NCBI RefSeq assembly: GCF_023571765.1
Contig: NZ_JAMJXC010000004.1
Span: 62,001 to 126,000, forward strand
Length of the DNA stretch: 64,000 nucleotides
Direction: 5' to 3'
Source of the DNA: Xanthobacter aminoxidans
Lineage (GTDB): Bacteria > Pseudomonadota > Alphaproteobacteria > Rhizobiales > Xanthobacteraceae
Shown here: positions 55,712-64,000 of the stretch, in pieces
How positions within the stretch are numbered: position 1 is the stretch's first letter
Layout: every line of letters begins with the position of its first letter
The notes under the pieces: generated by a model
The model's database searches: none
What the model saw: only the letters and a program-made list of their open reading frames with translations
Told to the model about the DNA's origin: nothing
Program-made: the position numbers and the translations under genes

Positions 55712-56047
55712 ATGTTCATTGCCACCAACAGGTTCAAGGTGAAGCACGGGTCCGAGGCCGAGTTCGAGCGGGTCTGGCGGGAGCGCGACACCTACATCGC
55801 CAGCGTCCCCGGCTTCGTCGCCTTCGATCTGTGCCGCGGGGCGGAGAAGGAGGAATACACCCTCTACATCTCCCACACCGTGTGGGGCTCCAAGGCCGAT
55901 TTCGAGGCCTGGACCAAGTCGGAGGCCTTCCGCCTCGCCCACCGCGACGCGGGTGCGTCATCCAACCGCGTGAACTATATCGGCGGTCCGGAGTTTGAAG
56001 GATTTGAGTCGGTGCTCTCGCTCACCCCCGGCGAGAAGGCGGCCTGA
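55712..56047 (+). CDS. hmuQ: IsdG/HmuQ-type haem-degrading monooxygenase
   Basis: A 111-residue ABM-domain protein. The IsdG catalytic triad is visible as Asn6 (ATNRF), Trp58 (HTVWGSK) and His77 (RLAHRD), at nearly the same spacing as in IsdG. The ferredoxin-like fold makes a dimer that breaks haem and frees iron. It is 41 nt after the receptor, on the same transcript, ending at a terminator. Similar enzymes (HmuQ/HmuD) are known in Bradyrhizobium. Confidence 0.87.
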   Translation: MFIATNRFKVKHGSEAEFERVWRERDTYIASVPGFVAFDLCRGAEKEEYTLYISHTVWGSKADFEAWTKSEAFRLAHRDAGASSNRVNYIGGPEFEGFESVLSLTPGEKAA

Positions 56048-56080
56048 GGGCCCACCGACCCAAACCACGGTGTTACCTCC

Positions 56081-56119
56081 AGCCCGGCCGGACCCAATGT
56101 CCGCGCCGGGCTTTTCTTT
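56081..56119 (+). terminator. Terminator after hmuQ
   Basis: AGCCCGGC at 56081-56088 pairs with GCCGGGCT at 56105-56112, extended by CGGAC/GTCCG inside with one bulged C, and is followed by TTTCTTTG. It closes the receptor-hmuQ transcript. Confidence 0.85.
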
Positions 56120-56230
56120 GCGACCCGCGCCGCAGGCCCCGCCCTTTCCATGCCCGCTCCGCTTGGCTACCGTCTTGGCCCTTTTCCCGGCCCTTGAATT
56201 CTCCGGCCCCAGAGCCAACAGGATCGCGCC

Positions 56231-57736
<1,506 letters not shown>

Positions 57737-57752
57737 TCGACCGTCCCAACGC

Positions 57753-57782
57753 AAAACGGCCGGGCAGATGCCCGGCCGTTTT
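57753..57782. terminator. Bidirectional terminator
   Basis: AAAACGGCCGGGCA-GA-TGCCCGGCCGTTTT is a perfect 14-bp stem flanked by A-run and T-run, so it can end both the M32 transcript (plus) and the nlpD transcript (minus). Confidence 0.93.
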
Positions 57783-57802
57783 CGTTTGAGATGAAGTTGC
57801 TA

Positions 57803-59041
57803 TCAGAGACCGGCGACGTAGCGGCTCGGATCGACGGGCGTCGACCCCTTGCGGATCTCGAAGTGCAGCTGGGGCGAGGAGACGTTGCCGCTCTGGCCGG
57901 CCTTGGCAACGATCTGGCCGCGCCGCACGGTATCGCCGCGCTTCACCGTCAGCTCGCTGTTGTTGGCATAGGCCGTCACGTAGCCGTCCGCGTGCTTGAT
58001 GAGCACGAGGTTGCCGTACCCCTTCAGCTCGTTGCCGGCATAGGCGACGGTGCCGTCCTCGGCAGCGCGCACCGCAGTGCCTTCGGGGACGGCGAAGTTC
58101 ACGCCGTCATTGTGGGCACCGCCGGGCTTGGGACCGTAGGAGGCGATGACGCGGCCGCGCACCGGGGCGCGGAACTGGGGACCGGAGCCACCGGCGCGCG
58201 GGGCGTCGTCGGCATCGATCACCGGCGACACCTTCGCGGCGGTCTCGACCTTGGGCTCGGGTGCGGCCGACTTGGACACAGCCGCAGTCGGCGCGGAACC
58301 GGCGGGCTTGGCCGCAGCGGTCTGGGTGGGCTTCGCAGCGGGGGCGGCAGCCGGTGCCGGAGCCGGCGTGGCGGCGATCGTCGCGGGCTTGGCCGAGCCG
58401 GGAACCTGCAGCGTGCTGGCGACCGGAGCCGCCGCGGCAAGCTGCGGCGGCTTGGCGGCAGCGGTGGACTGGGCAGCAGCCTGCGCGGCCTTCGCCTGCG
58501 ACGCGCCATTGCCGCCGGGCGGGATGATGAGCGTCTGGCCCGTGCGGACGGTGCCTCCGGCGGGAATGTTGTTGGCGATGGTCAGCGAGGCCACCGAGAC
58601 GTTGTACATGCGCGAGATGGACCCGAGGGTCTCGCCGGCCACCACCACATGGGTCCCGGCAGCCGGGCCGCGGGCGGCCGGAGCCGCAGCGGGCGTCGCC
58701 GCCGCATAGCCGGGCGCTCCGTACAGCGGCTGACCGCCACCGGTTGAGGCATAGGATGAGGCCGGGTAGCCGGGCGCAGCCGCCTGACCCGGCGGCGGGG
58801 CCGGCATGGCCTCCACCCGACCGGAGCCCAGCGAGCCGGTGACGTCCCCGTTGCCGGCGGGCGGATAGCCGCCCGGATGCCCCTGGTAGCCCGCGACGGG
58901 CGCCCCGGCCGGTGGCTGGGGCGAGTCGGCGGCGAAGCGGATCGTATCCGAACTACAGCCTGCAACCGTTCCGGACACGAGCCCGATCAGTGCCAGCCGC
59001 GCGAAGACGTTACGCCCGTGAGTCCCGCAGGAAGTACGCAT
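57803..59041 (-). CDS. nlpD: NlpD-like LysM/LytM lipoprotein
   Basis: A 412-residue protein with lipobox (LVSGTVAGC, Cys about 29). A LysM domain (VVAGETLGSISRMYNVSVAS, about 198-217) is followed by a long Ala/Pro/Lys-rich linker and a C-terminal LytM/M23 domain (about 300-410). The LytM metal ligands look degenerate: HNDGVNF in place of HxGxD, and PQLHFE in place of HLHFE, so it probably activates amidases rather than cutting peptidoglycan. I chose ATG at 59041; it lies downstream of pcm as in other alphaproteobacteria. Confidence 0.9.
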   Translation of the reverse strand: MRTSCGTHGRNVFARLALIGLVSGTVAGCSSDTIRFAADSPQPPAGAPVAGYQGHPGGYPPAGNGDVTGSLGSGRVEAMPAPPPGQAAAPGYPASSYASTGGGQPLYGAPGYAAATPAAAPAARGPAAGTHVVVAGETLGSISRMYNVSVASLTIANNIPAGGTVRTGQTLIIPPGGNGASQAKAAQAAAQSTAAAKPPQLAAAAPVASTLQVPGSAKPATIAATPAPAPAAAPAAKPTQTAAAKPAGSAPTAAVSKSAAPEPKVETAAKVSPVIDADDAPRAGGSGPQFRAPVRGRVIASYGPKPGGAHNDGVNFAVPEGTAVRAAEDGTVAYAGNELKGYGNLVLIKHADGYVTAYANNSELTVKRGDTVRRGQIVAKAGQSGNVSSPQLHFEIRKGSTPVDPSRYVAGL

Positions 59042-59196
59042 GTGACCGAACTCGCACGCAAACATTACGGCCCGCAGTTAAGGGTCCCATGCGTAAACGG
59101 CGGCTTAAATGACGTATCTTCGGCATGGTGCTGCCGAACTTTCGACTCCCACGTGACAAACCTGCAACAGGTCGGCGACCCCGACCTGCCGTTTCG

Positions 59197-60471
59197 TCAG
59201 TTTCCCTTGGGGAGGGCGACCACGCTGGCGCCGCTCTCGGCGGTGTCCGACACCGAGCGGCCCAGCTGGTTCACATGCTGGTTGTAGTGGGAGCGGGTGT
59301 TCTCATCCACCACGGCGACGGGCGCGGCGATGACGAGGCCGGCGGCGGTGCCGACGGTCGCGGCGGCGTCGGAGGTCGCCTTGATGATGTGCTCGCCGAC
59401 GCCGACGCGGGAGTCGGTCATGGTCTGCCCCTCCGCAAGGCGGGCGCCGATGGCCTGCACCACCTTCGGGCTGGCGGCGAACTTGCCGTGGGCGAGGGGA
59501 TCGTTGGTCCTGAGCTTGGTCAGGTCCACCACATTGATGTTGTTCTTCTCGAACTCGGTGCGGAACGGCTCCTGCTCCGGATCCACCGCGCCGACACGGG
59601 GGACGTCACCCCACACCCGGCGGGAGACGGCCAACGCCTTGTCGTCCTGCGAGACGAACAGGGTGAAGGCCGGGCGCTGGCTTGTCTTGCCGATCTCGTT
59701 GAAGAAGGTGGAGAAGACGTCCACGTCCACGTCCGGCGCCGCCAGCATCACATACTTGATCTTGGGCAGGATGCGGCCGTTGCGGATCGCCATCTGCCGC
59801 AGGGCTTCCAGCGTCACGACGTTGCCCATGGAATGGGCAAGGATGGAAATCTCACCCACGTTCGGGTCCTTGGCCATGAAGGTCAGCAGCCGCTCAAGGG
59901 AATCCCTGGAGAAGGACGTGCTTTCGCGGTCATAGCCGTAGGCGAGCAGGCTGCCGCGCGAGGGCCAGGTGAACAGCACCGGCGTCACCGGCGCCTCGGA
60001 ATCGTGGATGATCTGGGCGAAGCGGAACACCGCGTCGTCGAAGCGCTGGTTGTAGCCGTGCACGAACACAAGTGCCTGCCGGCCGGGCGTGCGGCTGATG
60101 CGGTTATGGAACCACACGGTCGCCTGATCCTGCGTCAGGTCGACGAGCTTGGTGGTGACGAAGTCCGTCGCCGGGTTGCCCGGAATGCTCCGCGGCCACT
60201 GCACGTCGCCGATCTTGCGGGCGCCGTCGGGCGGTATGGAAACCTCGATCTCGGCATAGCTCGGCGTGCGGGCGCGCTCGCCGTTGAAGATGTCCGGGCC
60301 ATCGGACCGCTCGCGGACGGTGGCGACCACCATGTCCACGCGGGACGTGCCGGGGATCGTATCGGGCACGGGAATGAGCGCGCCATCGGGGCGCCCGGCG
60401 CAGCCTGAAAGCAGGCCGATCAGCAGCGCACACGCCAGTAACTGCCGCCCGCGGCCGGAAACGCCCTTCAA
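59197..60471 (-). CDS. Lipoprotein alpha/beta hydrolase (DUF900-type)
   Basis: A 424-residue putative esterase with a signal-lipobox (LACALLIGLLSGC) and the DUF900 hydrolase core: VFVHGYNQRFDDAVFR (oxyanion loop), nucleophile Ser in ILAHSMGNVV, Asp in LAAPDVDVDVF. TTG at 60471 is the favoured start since GGGGGA is 7 nt upstream; an ATG-less frame extends to 60531. It sits between pcm and nlpD. The substrate is unknown. Confidence 0.8.
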   Translation of the reverse strand: MKGVSGRGRQLLACALLIGLLSGCAGRPDGALIPVPDTIPGTSRVDMVVATVRERSDGPDIFNGERARTPSYAEIEVSIPPDGARKIGDVQWPRSIPGNPATDFVTTKLVDLTQDQATVWFHNRISRTPGRQALVFVHGYNQRFDDAVFRFAQIIHDSEAPVTPVLFTWPSRGSLLAYGYDRESTSFSRDSLERLLTFMAKDPNVGEISILAHSMGNVVTLEALRQMAIRNGRILPKIKYVMLAAPDVDVDVFSTFFNEIGKTSQRPAFTLFVSQDDKALAVSRRVWGDVPRVGAVDPEQEPFRTEFEKNNINVVDLTKLRTNDPLAHGKFAASPKVVQAIGARLAEGQTMTDSRVGVGEHIIKATSDAAATVGTAAGLVIAAPVAVVDENTRSHYNQHVNQLGRSVSDTAESGASVVALPKGN

Positions 60472-60572
60472 TTCTCGATCCCCCGGAACGCAACTGTCGA
60501 TCCCGATAGCCGAGGGATCGAGCCCCCGCAACGGGCTTCGGCACCAGGGTACGGTGAAAGCGATGCTTTCGC

Positions 60573-61244
60573 TCAGAGTGTGGCCGCGGCGCCCGGAACG
60601 AGCGGTACAAAGCGCACCTTCATCAGGTCGGTGCGGCTGCGGCCCGACTGCTCCTTGACGATGCGGACGAGCGTCTGCACCTCCTCCGGCGCGCCGAGGG
60701 GCGCGACGATGACACCGCCGAGCTTGAGCTGATCCATCAGCGCCGGGGGGATGTCGGGTGCCGCGGCGGTGACGAGGATGCGGTCGAACGGCGCGCGGGC
60801 CGGCATGCCGTTCATGCCGTCGCCCACATAGGCGGTGACGTTGCGCAGGCCGAGCACCTCGAAGCGCGTCTGCGCCTCGCTGACGAGGGAGCGATAGCGG
60901 TCCACCGTCACCACGCGGGCGGCGAGATGGGAGAGCACTGCGGCCTGATAGCCGGAGCCGGTGCCCACCTCCAACACGGTCTGGTCTGCCGTGACGCCGA
61001 GCGCTTCCGTCATGGCGGCGACGAGGCTCGGCTGCGACATGGTCTGGCCGCAGGCGATGGGCAGCGCCACGTCGTCATAGGCGTGGCGGCGCATCATGGG
61101 ATCCACGAACAGCGGCCGCGGCACCAGCTCGATGGCGCGCAGCACCGCGAGATCCCTGATCCCACGCTGACGCAGCCGGAGGATGAAGGCCGCACGTTCC
61201 GCCTGCTCGCCGTCGCCCTCGCCGGTACTCATCCCGGTGTCCAT
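60573..61244 (-). CDS. pcm: Protein-L-isoaspartate O-methyltransferase
   Basis: A 223-residue SAM methyltransferase repairing isoaspartyl residues. Motif I is VLEVGTGSGYQAAVLS, and the pre-motif QTMSQPSLVAAMTEAL and post-motif FDRILVTAAAPDIPPAL are typical. ATG at 61244 or 61232. The surE gene that often precedes it is absent here; recG is divergent. Confidence 0.94.
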   Translation of the reverse strand: MDTGMSTGEGDGEQAERAAFILRLRQRGIRDLAVLRAIELVPRPLFVDPMMRRHAYDDVALPIACGQTMSQPSLVAAMTEALGVTADQTVLEVGTGSGYQAAVLSHLAARVVTVDRYRSLVSEAQTRFEVLGLRNVTAYVGDGMNGMPARAPFDRILVTAAAPDIPPALMDQLKLGGVIVAPLGAPEEVQTLVRIVKEQSGRSRTDLMKVRFVPLVPGAAATL

Positions 61245-61375
61245 CTCCGCCTAACTGTTGAAACCTATAGCAGATTGCCGCCGATCTCCAGCCGGTGCCT
61301 TTCCACCATCTTCCCATCCGGCGCGCGCCGCCCCGGCTTGCGCCGCAACGGCCGATCGGACACCCTCGCGCCGCC

Positions 61376-63469
61376 ATGCGCCCCGACGTCCTGTCCCCCC
61401 TCTTCGCTACCCTCGACAGCCTCTCCGGCATCGGCCCCAAGCTGATGAAGCCGTATGCGCGCCTGCTGGGCCGGGACATGCCGCGGGTGATCGACCTGCT
61501 GTTCCACATGCCGTCCGGCTTCGTGGACCGCCGCGCCCGCCCCCTTCTCTCGGAGGCCATTCCCGAGACCGACGTGACGGTGGAAGTGACGGTGGACGCC
61601 CACCAGCCGCCCCCGCCCGGTAGCCGGGCGCCGCACCGCACCTATGTGTCCGATGCCAGCGGCGATATGGTGGTGGTGCATTTCAAGATCGAGCCCGCGC
61701 GCATCGAGCGGATGCTGCCCGTGGGATCGAAGCGCTGGTTGTGCGGCCGCATCTCCATCTATGACGGGATGCGGCAGATGACCCACCCGGACCGCATCCT
61801 CGATACCGCCGGGGTCGAGCGGCTGCCTGCGGTGGAGCAGGTCTATCCGCTGGTGGAGGGCCTCGCCTCCGGGCATCTGCGCCGGGCTATCGAGGCGGCG
61901 CTCCAGCGCGTGCCCGAGCTGCCCGAATGGATTCCGGACGAATTTCGCGCGGCGCGGGGCTGGCCCTCCTTCCGCGAGGCGCTGATGCGCCTGCACAAGC
62001 CGGCCTCCCCCCACGAGGCGACGCCGGCCGGCGGACCCTGGCGCCGGCTCGCCTTCGACGAGTTGCTGGCCCACCAGCTCACCCTCGCCCTCGTCCGGGC
62101 GCAGGAGGAGAAGGCCGGCGGGCGCGCCACCATCGGGGATGGACACATCTCGGCGCGGCTCGCCGCCGCCCTGCCCTTCCAGCTCACCGGCGCGCAGGAG
62201 CAGGCCATCGCCGCCATTCGCGCGGACTTGGCCGCCGAAACGCGAATGCTACGGCTGCTCCAGGGCGACGTGGGCTCCGGCAAGACGGTGGTCGCCCTGA
62301 TGGCCGCCGCCACGGTGGCCGAGGCTGGGCGGCAGACCGCGCTGATGGCGCCCACCGAGATCCTCGCCCGCCAGCATCACGAGACCATCGCGCCGCTGGC
62401 CGCCGCGGCGGGGCTCTCCACGGCCATCCTCACCGGCCGGGAGAAGGGGCGGGCCCGCGAGGCCGTGCTCACGGAGCTGGCCTTCGGCCGCACCGATCTG
62501 GTGGTGGGCACCCATGCGCTCATCCAGGACGACGTGATCTTCCGCGACCTCGCCCTCGCCGTGGTGGACGAGCAGCATCGCTTCGGCGTCGAGCAGCGCC
62601 TGACGCTGGCCCGCAAGGGAGAGGCGGTGGACATGCTGGTGATGACGGCGACCCCCATCCCGCGCACCCTCGTCCTCACCCTGTTCGGCGATATGGAATC
62701 CAGCGAGCTGCGAGAGAAGCCGCCGGGGCGGCAGGCCATCGACACCCGCGCCTTGCCCCTCGACCGGCTGGACGAGGTGGTGGCGGGCGTCGGGCGCGCA
62801 CTCGCCTCGGGCGCGCGGGCCTACTGGATCTGCCCGCTGGTGGAAGAGACCGACACCTCCGACCTCGCCGCCGCCACAGAGCGCTACGAGACGCTGCAGG
62901 CCGTCTTCGGCGCATCGGTGGGGCTGGTGCACGGGCGCATGTCCGGCGCCGCCAAGGACGACGCCATGGCCCGCTTCGCCCGCGGGGAGACGCGGCTGCT
63001 CGTCGCCACCACGGTGATCGAGGTGGGCGTGAACGTGCCGGAGGCGACCGTCATGGTCATCGAGCATGCCGAGCGCTTCGGCCTCGCCCAGTTGCACCAG
63101 TTGCGTGGGCGGGTGGGGCGCGGCGACAAGCCATCGGTGTGCCTGCTGCTCTACCGTCACCCGCTGGGCGAGACGGCGAAGGCCCGCTTGGCCATCCTGC
63201 GGGAGAGCCAGGACGGGTTCCGCCTCGCCGAGGAGGATCTGCGGCTGCGCGGCGAGGGTGATGTACTGGGCACGCGGCAAAGTGGCCTGCCCGGCTTCCG
63301 CCTCGCCCGCATGGAATGGCACGGCGGCGAGGTGGAGGCCGCCCGCAACGCGGCGGCGGCGCAGGTGCGGGCCGATCCCGACCTTGTCGCCCCCGGCGCG
63401 CGGGTGCTGCACACGCTGCTGCACCTGCAGGAACGGGATGCGGCCGTACGCTTGCTCTCCGCCGGATGA
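61376..63469 (+). CDS. recG: ATP-dependent DNA helicase RecG
   Basis: A 697-residue RecG: N-terminal wedge (RPLLSEAIPETDVTVEVTVD region), Walker A GDVGSGKTVVALM (about 298-310), DEQHRFGVEQR (helicase motif II form), TATPIPRTL, and the TRG-like motif HQLRGRVGRGD. It remodels stalled forks and Holliday junctions. ATG at 61376 is the natural start. Its TGA overlaps the ATG of the next gene. Confidence 0.97.
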   Translation: MRPDVLSPLFATLDSLSGIGPKLMKPYARLLGRDMPRVIDLLFHMPSGFVDRRARPLLSEAIPETDVTVEVTVDAHQPPPPGSRAPHRTYVSDASGDMVVVHFKIEPARIERMLPVGSKRWLCGRISIYDGMRQMTHPDRILDTAGVERLPAVEQVYPLVEGLASGHLRRAIEAALQRVPELPEWIPDEFRAARGWPSFREALMRLHKPASPHEATPAGGPWRRLAFDELLAHQLTLALVRAQEEKAGGRATIGDGHISARLAAALPFQLTGAQEQAIAAIRADLAAETRMLRLLQGDVGSGKTVVALMAAATVAEAGRQTALMAPTEILARQHHETIAPLAAAAGLSTAILTGREKGRAREAVLTELAFGRTDLVVGTHALIQDDVIFRDLALAVVDEQHRFGVEQRLTLARKGEAVDMLVMTATPIPRTLVLTLFGDMESSELREKPPGRQAIDTRALPLDRLDEVVAGVGRALASGARAYWICPLVEETDTSDLAAATERYETLQAVFGASVGLVHGRMSGAAKDDAMARFARGETRLLVATTVIEVGVNVPEATVMVIEHAERFGLAQLHQLRGRVGRGDKPSVCLLLYRHPLGETAKARLAILRESQDGFRLAEEDLRLRGEGDVLGTRQSGLPGFRLARMEWHGGEVEAARNAAAAQVRADPDLVAPGARVLHTLLHLQERDAAVRLLSAG

Positions 63470-63951
63470 GGCGCCATGGTCCCGCGATGGCCGCCGACGA
63501 CGATGCATCCGCCCCTCCTCCGCCTGCCCCTATGGCGCAGAGGGAGCTGACGCAGAGTGAGATGCTGGCCGCAGGGCGCTGGAGCCGCGACGCCATCTAT
63601 CGCAAGCTGCTGTTCGCGGCGGGGTTCGTCTTCCTGGTCATCGGCGCCATCGGCATGGTGGTGCCCATGCTGCCGGGCACGGTCTTCCTGATCCTCGCCG
63701 CCTGGTGCTTCACCCGCTCGTCGCCGAAGTTCGAGGCGTGGCTCCTCAATCACCGCTGGCTCGGCCCCGGCGTGGTGCGCTGGCGCGAGACCGGGGCCAT
63801 CCCGCCCCTGGTGAAGCTGTTCGCGCTGGCAAGCTTCGTCGGCACCTTCACCGGCAGCTGGTATCTCGGCGCGCCGACCTTCGTGCTCGCGTTCCTCGGC
63901 GTGCTGTTCATCCTGCTGGCAATCTTCATCGCGACCCGGCCGAACCGGTAG
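63466..63951 (+). CDS. DUF454 (YbaN-like) membrane protein
   Basis: A 161-residue protein with three or four helices; LLFAAGFVFLVIGAIGMVVPMLPGT and CFTRSSPKFEAWLLNH (read separately) mark the DUF454 family. The start overlaps the recG stop as ATGA (63466); ATG at 63487 is an alternative. The function of the family is unknown. Positional pairing with recG suggests co-expression. Confidence 0.8.
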   Translation: MRRHGPAMAADDDASAPPPPAPMAQRELTQSEMLAAGRWSRDAIYRKLLFAAGFVFLVIGAIGMVVPMLPGTVFLILAAWCFTRSSPKFEAWLLNHRWLGPGVVRWRETGAIPPLVKLFALASFVGTFTGSWYLGAPTFVLAFLGVLFILLAIFIATRPNR

Positions 63952-63962
63952 CGCGAGGTCCC

Positions 63963-64000
63963 TCAACGACGCAGGGGCACCACGTTGTCGGGCAGGAATT
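63963..64000 (-). CDS. Partial gene, last codons only
   Basis: A minus-strand frame entering from the right edge reads ...FLPDNVVPLRR and stops with TGA (63965-63963), 11 bases beyond the DUF454 gene. Twelve codons are too few to identify the product. It may be a real gene 3' end or chance. Confidence 0.3.
   Translation of the reverse strand, partial: FLPDNVVPLRR

Overview
The window is 64 kb of GC-rich, gene-dense chromosome from an alphaproteobacterium of the order Hyphomicrobiales, most likely Xanthobacteraceae (Azorhizobium/Xanthobacter type). The reasons are the codon use, the grouping of pyrG, kdsA and secG, a hmu haem locus with an IsdG-type haem oxygenase, and a reductive (6-hydroxynicotinate reductase/enamidase) nicotinate pathway like the one described biochemically in Azorhizobium. 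No rRNA, tRNA, phage, transposase or CRISPR array was seen. Assignments were made by reading the sequence, without database searches.

Layout. 1-288: end of a MATE exporter. 745-3395: lactate/glycolate permease and its FCD-type GntR regulator, with a PdhR/LldR-like operator. 3392-9393 (minus): LacI regulator, polar-amino-acid-type ABC importer, 2-dehydro-3-deoxygalactonokinase and KDPGal aldolase, apparently one sugar-acid operon with an 18-bp palindromic operator. 9546-12937: GreA-like factor, GlcG/HbpS-like protein and a two-component system. 13092-16359: oxyR, ahpF, ahpC with an OxyR box. 16663-32883: nicotinate region. 32890-43606: DMT exporter, gshA, kdsA, guanidinium exporter gdx under a guanidine-II riboswitch, VOC protein, pyrG, secG, an FkbM methyltransferase, a purine permease and a TRIC-family channel. 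43687-49525: proton pyrophosphatase and a giant AsmA/YhdP-like protein. 49785-56047: a peroxiredoxin and the haem uptake and degradation locus (hmuTUV, a TonB receptor, HmuQ/IsdG-like). 56231-63951: M32 carboxypeptidase, NlpD-like lipoprotein, esterase lipoprotein, pcm, recG and a DUF454 protein.

The most notable part is 16.6-32.9 kb. A two-subunit molybdenum hydroxylase (NicA/NicB type, with three fused cytochrome c domains) should make 6-hydroxynicotinate. An iron-sulfur 6-hydroxynicotinate reductase, probably fed by a 7Fe ferredoxin and ferredoxin-NADP reductase, should reduce the ring, and an enamidase should open it. Genes of unproven role sit in the same operon: an ApbE-like UPF0280 protein (candidate flavin transferase for the reductase), two paralogous DUF1185 proteins, and a complete HAAT-type ABC importer (candidate nicotinate importer). 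A MarR regulator closes the operon. Four copies of one operator-like motif (about TCATnnGTnnACnnA) lie at the four promoters of this region, which suggests a single MarR-controlled regulon.

Three copies of a roughly 110-170 bp palindromic repeat (GTCATGCCCGGGCTTGTCC at one end, its near inverse at the other) sit at operon junctions. Two of them lie directly downstream of ABC substrate-binding-protein genes.
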